DNA of 64,000 nt, taken from contig JAUXRX010000056.1 of the NCBI GenBank assembly GCA_030681645.1, positions 186,001 through 250,000 on the forward strand. The letters run 5' to 3'. The DNA comes from Archangium sp. (GTDB lineage Bacteria; Myxococcota; Myxococcia; Myxococcales; Myxococcaceae). Positions 24,664 to 33,469 of this stretch are shown here, piece after piece; within the stretch, counting starts at the first letter, position 1, and the number at the start of each line of letters is the position of its first letter. Both the position numbers and the translations under genes were made by a program. The notes under the pieces are model-generated. The model made no database searches, was not told the DNA's origin, and saw nothing but the letters and a program-made list of their open reading frames with translations.

Positions 24664-25530
24664 ATGCCCCTCTTCAATCGCCCCGACGGAACCCCCGCAA
24701 CCGACGTCGCCCCCTTTCGCCGCATGATGCCGTTCCTCATGCAGACGCGGACCGAGTCGGCCGTGTACTTCGAGCAGGACCTCGACCTGACGAAGACCCA
24801 GGCCTTCATCGACGCGTTCAACGCCACGCACGAGCGCCGCATCACCGTCTTCCACCTGTTCACCTGGGCGATCGCGAACGTGCTCCACCAGCGCCCGCGC
24901 ATGAACCGCTTCGTGGTGGGCAGCCGCGTGTACCAGCGCGACGGCGTGTGGCTCTCGTACTCGGCGAAGAAGGCGCTGGCCGACGGCTCGCCCATCGTCG
25001 TCATCAAGCGCAAGTTCGACCCGAACATGACCTTCGAGCAGACCGTCGACTTCATGCACGGTGACCTGAAGGAGGGCCGGAGCGACAAGAAGAGCCACAT
25101 GGACAAGGAGCTCTCGCTCTTCCTCAAGCTCCCCGCGTTCCTGCTCCGCTTCGGCGTAGGCGTGGTGCGCTGGCTCGACTCGGTCAACCTGTTGCCGGGC
25201 GGCTTCATTCACCCCGACCCCATGTACGCGAGCATGTTCATCGCCAACCTCGGCAGCGTGAAGCTCGAGTCGGCGTTCCACCACCTCTACGAGTACGGCA
25301 ACATTCCGCTCTTCGCGGCGCTCGGCCGCGCCAGGCTGGTGCCGGTGGTCGACGAGGCGACCGGCGCCGTCACCAGCCGCAAGGTCTGCTCGGTGAAGTA
25401 CACGTTCGACGAGCGCATCGAAGACGGCCTGTACTGCGCGCACTCGCTCGAGCTGCTGCGCAAGATGGTCGAGAACCCCGAGGCGTTCATGGCGTCACAG
25501 GCGCAGGGCGAGCTGGCCCGCGCGGCCTGA
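24664..25530 (+). CDS. E2-like acyltransferase-fold protein without catalytic His
   Basis: The 288-residue protein has the fold signature of 2-oxoacid dehydrogenase acyltransferase catalytic domains: RRITVFHLFTWAIANVLHQR, then YASMFIANLGSVKLESAFHH, then YTFDERIEDGLYCAHSLELL. In active enzymes the last motif reads DHRxxDG; here the His is replaced by Glu (E250) while the Asp-Gly is kept. No lipoyl domain is present, and a hydrophobic segment (KLPAFLLRFGVGVVRWL) lies in the middle. It is the second such protein in the window. A GTG at 24589 is a less likely start. Confidence 0.65.
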   Translation: MPLFNRPDGTPATDVAPFRRMMPFLMQTRTESAVYFEQDLDLTKTQAFIDAFNATHERRITVFHLFTWAIANVLHQRPRMNRFVVGSRVYQRDGVWLSYSAKKALADGSPIVVIKRKFDPNMTFEQTVDFMHGDLKEGRSDKKSHMDKELSLFLKLPAFLLRFGVGVVRWLDSVNLLPGGFIHPDPMYASMFIANLGSVKLESAFHHLYEYGNIPLFAALGRARLVPVVDEATGAVTSRKVCSVKYTFDERIEDGLYCAHSLELLRKMVENPEAFMASQAQGELARAA

Positions 25531-25673
25531 AGACGACGCGAGGCTCCGCACCTCGGGGTGCGCAGGTGCGCTCGTGTTCGAAGGCGGCGCGGCAGGGCTG
25601 CCCGACACGGCGATCATCGGGTGCCGGGAGTCGGCGGTGGGTGGGGGGCCGTCGACTCCGGCACGCCCGGTAT

Positions 25674-25925
25674 TCACGGGCAGGCAGGCAGGCCCGCGTC
25701 AGCCGACTGGGGGATGGTGAACGTCGTCACCGTGGTCGCAGTGACCACGTAGCTGCCCGCGGGCAGCGCGGGGATGCTGCAAAGGACCGTCGTCGGCGCC
25801 TGGGGTGCGCGGGCGCCATTGCCGCCGGCCGCCGCCACGCACGACATGCCGTCGACGACGAGGTCGATCTGGCCTCCGTCGATGGTGACCCGGCACGCTC
25901 CGCCCTGCACGAAGGTGGTGCCCTA
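25674..25925 (-). pseudogene. 3' remnant of a secreted-protein gene
   Basis: On the minus strand, 78 codons read as a normal protein C-terminus, with CRVTIDGGQIDLVVDGMSC and CSIPALPAGSYVVTATTVTT before a stop. Upstream the frame runs into TAG at 25923-25925, and the repeat element begins at once (25929). No signal peptide or start with a ribosome site is visible. The element's insertion probably removed the front of the gene. The stretch 25531-25673 holds nothing I can support. Confidence 0.45.
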
Positions 25926-25928
25926 TTT

Positions 25929-26206
25929 CGGCCTCGAGGTGCGCGGTGATGGAGGGTTCAGTGCCGTGCTCGTCGCGCGCTTGCCCCTCGGCTTCAGGCA
26001 AGGACGCGAAGCTGAACCGCCCGAGAGGTGCCCCGGCCGCGTCGCTTTTCAAAGCGCGTAATGGACCATTACCGCGCGGTAATGGTCCATTACGTCTCCG
26101 GGAGAGCGAGGCCCCACCTCTTCACCTGCGGATCCTCGCCCGAAGCTGAGGGGCAAGCGCGCGACGTGCACGGCGGAGATCGTTCCTCACCACGCCCCTG
26201 CAGGCC
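25929..26206. repeat. Complete element of the EAEGQARD repeat family (copy B), MITE-like
   Basis: An element of about 278 bp with long imperfect inverted ends: GGCCTCGAGGTGCGCGGTG...CGTCGCGCGCTTGCCCCTC at the left and the reverse of GGCCTGCAGGGGCGTGGTG...CGTCGCGCGCTTGCCCCTC at the right. The middle (26058-26095) is a perfect 38-base palindrome. It encodes no transposase, so it could only move with a partner's help. On the strand read outward it spells EAEGQARD in one frame. It sits between a gene remnant and the end of the quinone oxidoreductase gene. Confidence 0.7.
26058..26095. repeat. Perfect 38-base palindrome at the centre of copy B
   Basis: CGTAATGGACCATTACCGC is followed at once by its exact reverse complement. 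Each arm is itself nearly palindromic (TAATGG-A-CCATTA), so it can fold as one long hairpin or two small ones. It is clearly AT-richer than its surroundings. Confidence 0.85.
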
Positions 26207-26238
26207 GCTGTCGACGACATCGACCCCGGATCCTCCGA

Positions 26239-27240
26239 TCAACCCTCGCGCACCGAGAGCACGACCTTGCCGCGCGCGCGACCCGTCTCGAGATAGCGAT
26301 GGGCTTCGGCGGCCTCCGAGAGGGGGAACACCCGGTCGATGACCGGCTTGAGCGCGCCGGTGTCGACCAGCCGCATCACCTCGCCCAGCGTCTTCCCGCT
26401 GGGGCGGCGCGTCACCAGCGACACCGACACGCCCCGCGTCACGCGCGCGCGGAGCATGGTGGCGCCCATCCACCCACCGAAGGCGACCAGCCCGAGCGCC
26501 GAGCCGTAGCGCTCGGTGAAGTCGGGGAGCCCCGGCGTGATGCAGGCGATCCGCCCGCCCCGCTTCACCGTGGCGATGGCCCCCTGGAGCGCCTCGCCTC
26601 CGAGTGAATCGAGCACCGCGTCGCAGCCCCGCGCCACCTCGCGCCAGTCCTGCGCGCGGTAGTCGATGACCACGTCGGCGCCGAGGCTCTTCACCAGCGC
26701 GACGTTCGCCGCGCTGCAGGTGGCGAGCACCTCGGCGCCCAGGTGCCTGGCCAGCTGAATCGCCACCGAGCCCACCCCGCCCGCGCCTGCCTGAATCAGC
26801 ACCCGCTGGCCCCGCTGCACCCGCATGGCCGCGAGCGCGTCCCACGCGGTGAGCGCGACGAGCGGCAACGACGCGGCCTCGACGTGGGTGAGCGACTTCG
26901 GCTTGAGCGCGACCTCGTCGGCGCGGATGACGACCTCCTCCGCGTAGCAGCCCATGCGGCGATGGCTGGGCGAGGCGACGACCTGATCGCCCGGCGCGAA
27001 CGCGGTCACCTTCGCGCCCACCTCGAGCACCTCGCCCGACACGTCCATGCCCAGCGTCCACGGCAGGGTGAGCCACACCACCGCGCGCTGCCCGCCTGCG
27101 CGGATCTTGTAGTCGGCGGGGTTCACGGCCGCGGCGTGCACCGCCACGCGCACGTCATGAGGACCCGGCGTGGGCGCAGGCACGAGCTCGAGCTGCAGCA
27201 CCTCGGGCCCTCCGTAGGCGTGCATTCGCACCGCGCGCAT
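26239..27240 (-). CDS. NADP-dependent zinc-free alcohol/quinone oxidoreductase (MDR family)
   Basis: The 333-residue protein follows the quinone oxidoreductase family throughout: MHAYGGPEVLQL at the start, AAAVNPADYKIRAG, GMDVSGEVLEVG, GDQVVA, and the nucleotide-binding AGAGGVGSVAIQLARHLGAE. It lacks the structural and catalytic zinc cysteines. It probably reduces a quinone or an activated double bond with NADPH. Its start codon overlaps by one base the stop of the TVP38-type gene (TGATG), so the two are cotranscribed. Confidence 0.85.
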   Translation of the reverse strand: MRAVRMHAYGGPEVLQLELVPAPTPGPHDVRVAVHAAAVNPADYKIRAGGQRAVVWLTLPWTLGMDVSGEVLEVGAKVTAFAPGDQVVASPSHRRMGCYAEEVVIRADEVALKPKSLTHVEAASLPLVALTAWDALAAMRVQRGQRVLIQAGAGGVGSVAIQLARHLGAEVLATCSAANVALVKSLGADVVIDYRAQDWREVARGCDAVLDSLGGEALQGAIATVKRGGRIACITPGLPDFTERYGSALGLVAFGGWMGATMLRARVTRGVSVSLVTRRPSGKTLGEVMRLVDTGALKPVIDRVFPLSEAAEAHRYLETGRARGKVVLSVREG

Positions 27241-27806
27241 CAGCCCAGCGACCTGACGAGCGCGAGCGCGCCTTCAGAGAGGAAGACGACCAGGGCCACC
27301 GGCACCACCAGGCCAATCGCGCTGCCGATGAGGTGGTGCCGTTGCCCCACGGGCGAGAGCGCCAGCGCGTAGTTGAGCGGCGGCGTGAGCATCATCAGCG
27401 CGCGCAGCGAGGCGATGGTGAGCACGGGGCGCCGCTCGAGGCCGGCGAGCACGCGCACCGCGGGAGGCCAGGTGATCGCGCCCAGCGGCTTGCCACCCAC
27501 CGCGCGCACCAGCAGGAACACCAGCGTCGCCGCGATGAGCGAGCCGACGTACGCGTTCGCGAACCCCAGCAAGGGGCCCCACGCCGCGCGCGCCACGAGG
27601 ATGAAGACGAAACCCGGCACCTGGAGCAGCTGGCCCACGGTGAAGGTGACGAAGAAGAGCGCAAGGCCCCACCAGCCGGCCGCGGCCACGCCGGCCTGGA
27701 GCTTCTCCGTGGTGAACGCCTCGCGCACCGTGGGCATGCTCCCGAGCACGATGAGCCCCGCCAGCAGGAACACCAGCGCGACGATGCGGAGCCAGCGGGT
27801 CTTCAT
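27240..27806 (-). CDS. TVP38/TMEM64-type (VTT domain) membrane protein
   Basis: The 188-residue membrane protein has about five hydrophobic segments. FTVGQLLQVPGFVFILVARA and WGPLLGFANAYVGSLIAATL fit the G-x-P and FGxxxG-type motifs of the VTT (SNARE-associated/DedA-like) domain. Family members are thought to move lipids or maintain membrane potential. It is upstream in the same operon as the quinone oxidoreductase. Confidence 0.75.
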   Translation of the reverse strand: MKTRWLRIVALVFLLAGLIVLGSMPTVREAFTTEKLQAGVAAAGWWGLALFFVTFTVGQLLQVPGFVFILVARAAWGPLLGFANAYVGSLIAATLVFLLVRAVGGKPLGAITWPPAVRVLAGLERRPVLTIASLRALMMLTPPLNYALALSPVGQRHHLIGSAIGLVVPVALVVFLSEGALALVRSLG

Positions 27807-27885
27807 GCGCGACGCTCCATAATCGCAGCGAGGGCCGCGCGCCCGCCAGGGAGTGGGTCCCTATCGTGCTCACGGTTTCGTCTGG

Positions 27886-27929
27886 CTCCCTCTCCCTGCG
27901 CAGCGGGGAGAGGGCTGGGGTGAGGGGCC
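27886..27929 (+). repeat. Hairpin repeat, CTCCCTCTCC family
   Basis: CTCCCTCTCCCTGCGCAGCGGGGAGAGGG followed by GGGGTGAGGGGC, almost the same as the copy at 11066. Here it lies between two divergent genes, so it is not simply a terminator. Confidence 0.65.
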
Positions 27930-27955
27930 GATCGCCGATCGTCTAGAGTCGCCGG

Positions 27956-28483
27956 GTGACGCCCCGCTTCGCCCGCATCTTGCTCGCCCTTCTGCTCGTG
28001 GGCATCTACGGCACGCTGTCCGTCGCGCGACGCATCACCGAGACCATCCGCGAGGCGGGGCTGTTGCGCGCGTCGGTGGCCACCGCCTTCGGCCTGGCGG
28101 CGCTGGCGCTGCTCATCTTCCTCCCCCGCAACCCGGCGCTGCGCAGGCCACGCACGATCCTCACCACGCTCGCCGTGGCCCTCGTCTACGCGGCGGTGGT
28201 CTTCCCCATGAGCAGCCCCGAGGAGAAGCTCCACTTCCTCGAGTACGGCGCGGTCGGCGTGCTCGCGTTCTTCTCCGCGCCCATGGCGTGGACGGCCACA
28301 CGCCGCTTCGGCTTCGCCGCCTTCTTCACGCTCGCCGCGGGGTGGACCGACGAGGGCATCCAGGCGCTGCTACCCAACCGCTACTACGACCTGCGCGACG
28401 TCGGCTTCAACGCGCTCGCCGGGGTGATGGCGCTGGGGGCGGTCGCGTTGATTCGCGGGCGGGAGAGAACCGGCCCCGGGTAA
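27956..28483 (+). CDS. VanZ-like family membrane protein
   Basis: The 175-residue protein has four hydrophobic segments and the VanZ-like signature: PEEKLHFLEYGAVG in the third segment and WTDEGIQALLPNRYYDLRDV, then GFNALAG, in the fourth. VanZ-like proteins are membrane proteins of unclear function. The GTG start follows CGGG. Only nine bases separate it from the next gene. Confidence 0.8.
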   Translation: MTPRFARILLALLLVGIYGTLSVARRITETIREAGLLRASVATAFGLAALALLIFLPRNPALRRPRTILTTLAVALVYAAVVFPMSSPEEKLHFLEYGAVGVLAFFSAPMAWTATRRFGFAAFFTLAAGWTDEGIQALLPNRYYDLRDVGFNALAGVMALGAVALIRGRERTGPG

Positions 28484-28492
28484 GCTCGCGCC

Positions 28493-28894
28493 ATGGAGAT
28501 CGTCGCCGCCCTCTCGACTCAGCTCAAGCTCGAGGAGAACACCGCCGCGGGCCTCGCTGGAGCCCTGCTCCAGCTGATCGAAGACCTGGTGCTCGAGCGC
28601 GTCGACTACGGCGCCGCCGGTCGAATGCGCAAGGCCGTGCCCGAGCTCGGTGAATGGCGAGGCTCGGCGCCCACCATCGCGCCCGGCATGTTCAGCCTCA
28701 GTGCGCTCCCGGCGTCCCCCGGGCCCGGGGACGAAGGCGAGTTCGCCTCGGTGCTCACCCGCTTCGGCGCCGATGCGAGCGCAGGGCCGATGGTGGCCGG
28801 GCTGCTCTCTCAGTTCCTCGCCACGCGACTCGACTCGAAGCTCTTCGCCTCGGTGGTCGGGGCCGTGCCGATGCTCAGCAGATCCCCCGGGTGA
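28493..28894 (+). CDS. DUF2780-like protein
   Basis: The 133-residue product has an N-terminal helical region (LSTQLKLEENTAAGLAGALL...MRKAVPELGEW) and a second half, AGPMVAGLLSQFLATRLDS, that resemble the DUF2780/VcgC-type pattern; no signal peptide is seen. The match is weak. Its stop overlaps a GTG in frame with the PilT-like gene, so the two are coupled. It may be an accessory protein of that ATPase. Confidence 0.5.
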   Translation: MEIVAALSTQLKLEENTAAGLAGALLQLIEDLVLERVDYGAAGRMRKAVPELGEWRGSAPTIAPGMFSLSALPASPGPGDEGEFASVLTRFGADASAGPMVAGLLSQFLATRLDSKLFASVVGAVPMLSRSPG

Positions 28895-28896
28895 AC

Positions 28897-29973
28897 ATGG
28901 ACGCAGCGACGATGAACAAGGTGCTCGAATACGCGGTCCGCAACGGCGCGTCTGACGTGCACTTCCGCCCCGGCGAGACCCCCACCTTCCGGGTCTCGGG
29001 CCAGCTGCGCCCGCTCAAGGGCGACAAGCTCACCCCCGCAGGAACGCGGCAGCTCGCCCTCAACCTCATCGCGGATCCGGTGACGCAGGCGGGCATCGAC
29101 CAGGTGCAGGAATACGACACGTCCTACTCGGTGCCGGGGCTGAGCCGGTTTCGGGTGAACATCTACAAGCAGCGCAGTGCGTTTGCCGTGGTGCTGCGGA
29201 CCATCGCCAACGAGGTGCCCACCATCGAGGGCCTGCGGCTGCCGCCGGTGATTCGCACCATCGCCGAGAGCGAACGCGGGCTGGTGCTGGTCACGGGCGC
29301 CACCGGTTCGGGGAAGACGACGACGCTGGCGGCGATGATCAACCACATCAACCAGACCCAGGCGGTGCACATCCTCACCGTGGAGGACCCCATCGAGTTC
29401 CTGCACAAGAGCCTGCGGGCATCGGTCTCGCAGCGCGAGGTGGGCATCGACACGCAGGACTTCAGCGTGGCCCTGCGGTCGGCCCTGCGCCAGGACCCCG
29501 ACATCATCTTCGTGGGCGAGTTGCGCGACCACGAGACCGTCGACATCGCGCTGAAGGCCGCGGAGACCGGCCACCTGGTGCTGGCGACGGTGCACACGAC
29601 CGACGCGGTGAAGACCGTGGGGCGCATGCTCTCGTTCTTCCCGGGTGACGAGCAGGCCGCCGTGCGGGTGCGCCTGGCCGAGACGCTCAGGGCCACCATC
29701 TCGCAGCGGCTCCTGCCCCGGGCCGACGGCAAGGGCATGGCGCTGGCGATGGAGATCATGGTCAGCACCAAGAGCATCGAGGAATACATCCTCGACTCGG
29801 ACCGCACCGGCCAGCTCAAGGACGTGATCGAGAAGGGCAAGACGACGTACGGCATGCAGTCGTTCGACCAACACCTCAGCGAGCTCTACCGGATGGGCCT
29901 GGTGAAGCTCGAGGTCGCCCGGGGCGCCGCCTCGAACCCCGCGGACTTCGAGCGCGCGCTCAACTTCGAGTAG
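28897..29973 (+). CDS. Type IV pilus retraction ATPase (PilT family)
   Basis: The 358-residue protein has the PilT layout: an N-terminal PAS-like domain starting with ASDVHFRPGETP, Walker A GATGSGKT (134-141), Asp box ILTVEDPIEF, a Walker B region PDIIFVGELRD, and the His box TGHLVLATVHTTDA. It hydrolyses ATP to disassemble the pilus. In place of the AIRNLIRE C-terminal motif of classical PilT it has MQSFDQHLSELYRMG. Other pil genes are not in the window, so it may be a second paralogue. Start is at ATG 28897; GTG at 28891 is an alternative. Confidence 0.85.
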   Translation: MDAATMNKVLEYAVRNGASDVHFRPGETPTFRVSGQLRPLKGDKLTPAGTRQLALNLIADPVTQAGIDQVQEYDTSYSVPGLSRFRVNIYKQRSAFAVVLRTIANEVPTIEGLRLPPVIRTIAESERGLVLVTGATGSGKTTTLAAMINHINQTQAVHILTVEDPIEFLHKSLRASVSQREVGIDTQDFSVALRSALRQDPDIIFVGELRDHETVDIALKAAETGHLVLATVHTTDAVKTVGRMLSFFPGDEQAAVRVRLAETLRATISQRLLPRADGKGMALAMEIMVSTKSIEEYILDSDRTGQLKDVIEKGKTTYGMQSFDQHLSELYRMGLVKLEVARGAASNPADFERALNFE

Positions 29974-30057
29974 CTCGGGTGTCAGCGGCAGGTCGTAGAG
30001 ATCAGGCGGCCGCTGAGCGCGAAGTGCCGGCCCTTCGCGGCCCTCGCGGAGTCCGGC

Positions 30058-32688
30058 TCACCTGCCGCGGAGAAAGGCGCGCACCGCGTCCACCTGCTCC
30101 GCCGCGCCCTCGCCCAGCGGCAGCAGCAGCGCGAGCGACCTGTTCGCCTCGGCCGTCACCTCCGCCGCGGGCCGCTTCGCCGCGCGCATCGCCCGCGCGT
30201 GGAGGAAGCGCGTCTGCCCCTCGTCGATCGGCTCGCAGGTCTGCCGGGAACACACCGCCGCGGCGCGATCCGTCGTCTCCACCGCCTCGGCCACCCGGCC
30301 CAGCTCGAGCAACACCTCCCCGTGCCCCGCCAGCGCGATGGCGAGGTCTGCCGACGCGGTCCTGGCCCAGACCTCCTCGGCCTGGGTGAAGGAGCCCAGC
30401 GCCGCCTCCAGCCTGCCCAGCCGCCGTTGCCCCTCGGCCAGGTTGAGCGCCGCGGTCCCGATGCGAGGGTTGTCCGCGCCCAGCGTCTTGCGATACCCGG
30501 CCAGCGCCCGCTCGAAGAGGGGCACCGCGCGCTCGTAGTCCTCGGCGATGCCCAGCGCGGCGCCATACGAGTTGAGCGCCTGGAACGTGTCGGGGTGCTC
30601 TTCGCCCAGCGCGGCTGACAGCAGCCGCCACGCCTCCTCGAGCCTGGGCAGGGCGTCGGCCACCCGGTGCTGGTGGAGCTGCGCGTTGCCGAGGTTCGAC
30701 AACGCCCGCGCGCGCAGGGGGTGGGTGGCGCCGCGCTGCGCGCGCACCAGCGCCTCGGCTGCAGCGAACCAGCGCTCGGCCTCGGGCAGCTGGCCCTTGC
30801 GCGCCGCGATGACGCCCCGCACCGAGGCGAAGCGCTCCTCCAGCCGGGTGTCGTGCAGCATCGCCGCGAGCGCCTCGCCCTGCGCCACCCACCGCTCGCC
30901 CTCCTCCGCCTGGTTGCGCAGGTAGCCGGCCAGGAACCCCAGCTCGGCGAAGCTCGCCGCGCCGAGCATGGCGTCGCCGGCGCGCTGAGCGTGGAGCGCC
31001 GCGGCGAAGAAGCCGGCCTGGGCGTCGTCGAGCTTCCCCGCCTCCTCGAGGGAGCGGGCCCGCTCGAACTCGAGGGCCGCCACGGCCGGGGCGCTCACCA
31101 CGCCGCCGTCGAGCCCGCCTTCCGCCACCGCGCCCGCCGCTTCGAACTTGCCGGCCTCGAAGAGGGCGCGCGCCTGGGCCACCACGGCCTGGTCCACCAC
31201 GCAGCGCTCGCAGGGCCCCGCATCGGCGCCGTAGCGCGCCAGCGCCGCCGGCTGGCTGCAGGCCGGGGCGCCGGCGAGCCGCTCGACGACCTTCACCGCG
31301 CTGCGCACCCCTTCCGCCCCCGAGGTCTCCAACACGCGCACGGTGGCGTCGAGCTCGGACCAGCGCTCGTCGAGGCACTGGAGCTGCGCCTGGAAGAAGG
31401 GCGTCGCCCCGCGGCCCATCACCGCCTCGCACGCCTCCGCGCGCTGGGGACGCCACGCTTCAGCCCGCGCCCCCAGCGCCGCCTCGACCAGGGTGAAGGC
31501 GTTGCCGGCGTACGAGAGGCTGGTGGCGTCGAAGGCCTTCTTCAGCTCTGCCCGGCGCGCCGGGCCCCACGTCTCGAGGTGCCGGGCCTCGGCCAGCGAG
31601 CACGCCGGGTGCCGCCGGACCTGCGCGCCAGACCAGACGGAGAGCGCACCCAGGCCCAGGACCGCGGTGACGGCCACCCCGCGCCAGAGGGCCCGCGAGC
31701 GCGACGTCGTCGCCTCGAGCGCGTCGGACAGCGCCGTCATCGAAGGGAAGCGCGCGTGGGGATCTGCCGAGAGCCCGCGCAGCACCACGCGCCGCACCGC
31801 CTGCGGCACCTCGCCCGGAAAGGCCCGGGGCTTGCCCGTGCGCAGCTGGCGTACCAGCTCTCCCACCGTGCGGCCTTCGAAGGGGCGCTGGCCCGTCAAC
31901 GCCTCGAAGAGCGCGGCGCAGAAGCTGAACTGGTCGGACGCGAAGGTGGCGGGGGCGCCGTCGAGCTGATCAGCCGCCATGTACGCGGGCGTGCCCAGCA
32001 GCACGTCGCTGCGGGTGATCGTCACCTCGCTCCCGGGAGGCGGAGGGCCCAGCGTGCCGCTGGTGGCCGCCAGGCCGAAGTCGGTGACCTGGGCCCGGCC
32101 GTCGGCGCGCACCAGCACGTTGTCGGGCTTGAAGTCGCGATGCACCACCCCGGCGTCGTGGGCCGCCGCCAGCCCGCGCGCGGCCTGGCCGTAGAGCGCC
32201 AGCACCTCTCTCCAGCCCAGCGCCCGGGCCGCGAGCCAGGCGCGCGCCGAGCCGCCGGCGACGAACTCGAGGGCCATGAAGAGCTGCCCTTCCCAGGCGC
32301 CGACGTCGAAGACCGTCACCACGTTGGGGTGCGAGAGGCGGGCGAGCGTCTGGGCTTCGCGGGCCAGCCGGGCGCGGTGCTCCTCGCTGTTGGAAGTGGG
32401 CCGCAGCACCTTGAGCGCCACCCGCCGCTCGAGCTGCGGGTCCCACGCCGAGAAGACCTGGCCCATCGCGCCCGCCCCCACCCGCTCGATCACCAGGTAG
32501 CGCCCCAGCGCGGTACCCGTCGTCACGGGAGGAGGGCGCGCCCGGGGACCGCTGGTCCGCAGCGTCTCGGCGAGCGCGCGCCGGCACTGCGCGCAGCCGT
32601 CGACGTGGGCTTCGGCGGCCTCGAGCACTTCACCGGCGAGCTGACCGGTGGAGAACTCGAAGAGCCCGTTGTCGTCGAGGCAGGGCAT
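30058..32688 (-). CDS. Ser/Thr protein kinase with zinc-finger N-terminus and TPR-type C-terminus
   Basis: The 876-residue protein begins with H28-x3-C32-x2-C35, the zinc-binding pattern of anti-sigma factors. The kinase domain (about 60-325) has GAGAMG (71-76), ALKVL with Lys93, HRDFKPDN (183-190) and DFG (203-205). The usual APE motif reads AAD. One membrane span follows (about 335-353). The last 450 residues are TPR-like helices outside the membrane. It lies nine bases after a Cys-rich lipoprotein gene and is divergent from a sigma-factor gene. Confidence 0.85.
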   Translation of the reverse strand: MPCLDDNGLFEFSTGQLAGEVLEAAEAHVDGCAQCRRALAETLRTSGPRARPPPVTTGTALGRYLVIERVGAGAMGQVFSAWDPQLERRVALKVLRPTSNSEEHRARLAREAQTLARLSHPNVVTVFDVGAWEGQLFMALEFVAGGSARAWLAARALGWREVLALYGQAARGLAAAHDAGVVHRDFKPDNVLVRADGRAQVTDFGLAATSGTLGPPPPGSEVTITRSDVLLGTPAYMAADQLDGAPATFASDQFSFCAALFEALTGQRPFEGRTVGELVRQLRTGKPRAFPGEVPQAVRRVVLRGLSADPHARFPSMTALSDALEATTSRSRALWRGVAVTAVLGLGALSVWSGAQVRRHPACSLAEARHLETWGPARRAELKKAFDATSLSYAGNAFTLVEAALGARAEAWRPQRAEACEAVMGRGATPFFQAQLQCLDERWSELDATVRVLETSGAEGVRSAVKVVERLAGAPACSQPAALARYGADAGPCERCVVDQAVVAQARALFEAGKFEAAGAVAEGGLDGGVVSAPAVAALEFERARSLEEAGKLDDAQAGFFAAALHAQRAGDAMLGAASFAELGFLAGYLRNQAEEGERWVAQGEALAAMLHDTRLEERFASVRGVIAARKGQLPEAERWFAAAEALVRAQRGATHPLRARALSNLGNAQLHQHRVADALPRLEEAWRLLSAALGEEHPDTFQALNSYGAALGIAEDYERAVPLFERALAGYRKTLGADNPRIGTAALNLAEGQRRLGRLEAALGSFTQAEEVWARTASADLAIALAGHGEVLLELGRVAEAVETTDRAAAVCSRQTCEPIDEGQTRFLHARAMRAAKRPAAEVTAEANRSLALLLPLGEGAAEQVDAVRAFLRGR

Positions 32689-32697
32689 CGGGGAACC

Positions 32698-33351
32698 TTA
32701 CTGCCGAACGCACTGCTCCAGCGCGTTGTTGCAGGTGAAGCCCGTCGGGCAGTCGGCGTTGTAAGTGCACGGCAGCCCGCCGCAGCTCGCCGAGCCCTTG
32801 AAGCAGTGCCGGGTCTTGTCGTTGCAAGAAAACCCCGAGGGGCAATCGGAGTTGTAGAGGCACGCGCCGAGGTAGCAGTCGACGTTGGCCACCGCGAGGC
32901 GGCAGTACGAGCCGAAGCCGTACTCGTCGCGGCACAGGGTGCTGGCGATGGCCGGCTCGCCGAAGGCGGTGCACACCCAGTCGCTGGGTTGGGTCCGGCC
33001 CAGGCAGTCGGTCTCGGCCTCCCACTTCACCTGGCACAGCGCGGTCTGGGTGCGCGAGATGGCGTCGACGCACTGCTGCTGGGTGGCAAACCACTGGCCG
33101 CAGCTGGCCAGCCGGGTCTTCTCGCAGAACACCGCGACCCGCTGGGCCTCGCTCAGGCCGCCGCCACCGCCGGTCGCCCCGCCGCCGCCCCCGGTGACGC
33201 CTCCTCCACCTCCTCCACCCCCGCCGGTGGCGCCGCCGCCCCCGCCGGTGAAGAGGGAACCGCCGCCACCCCCGGTGGGGTTGGACGGGGTGGTGGGACC
33301 GCAGGCAGCGAGCGTGGCGATGACGACGGCGCAGGTGACGACGCGAGACAT
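32698..33351 (-). CDS. Cys-rich lipoprotein with Gly linker
   Basis: The 217-residue product has a lipoprotein signal (VIATLAACG) and a long Gly-rich linker of about 40 residues. The mature part has many Cys residues and repeats of CPxGFxCNxxxxxC type, such as CPSGFSCNDKTRHC and CPTGFTCNNALEQC. It is typical of myxobacterial surface lipoproteins. GAGGAGCC precedes the ATG. It is probably cotranscribed with the kinase gene, so it may be part of the same sensing system. Confidence 0.65.
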   Translation of the reverse strand: MSRVVTCAVVIATLAACGPTTPSNPTGGGGGSLFTGGGGGATGGGGGGGGGVTGGGGGATGGGGGLSEAQRVAVFCEKTRLASCGQWFATQQQCVDAISRTQTALCQVKWEAETDCLGRTQPSDWVCTAFGEPAIASTLCRDEYGFGSYCRLAVANVDCYLGACLYNSDCPSGFSCNDKTRHCFKGSASCGGLPCTYNADCPTGFTCNNALEQCVRQ

Positions 33352-33370
33352 GGTGGCTCCTCGGGAAAAG

Positions 33371-33387
33371 GGGTGCCTGATGCACCC
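33371..33387. repeat. Short inverted repeat upstream of the lipoprotein-kinase operon
   Basis: GGGTGC (33371-33376) and GCACCC (33382-33387) flank five bases, about 20-36 bases before the operon start. It may be an operator or a 5' leader hairpin. Confidence 0.3.
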
Positions 33388-33469
33388 GCAATTCGAGGAG
33401 CGGCCAGCGCCGCGCAGGTCTCACACTTTTTTTTCTCCGCCCGGCAAAGCCCCGGGCTAACCCGGGGGG

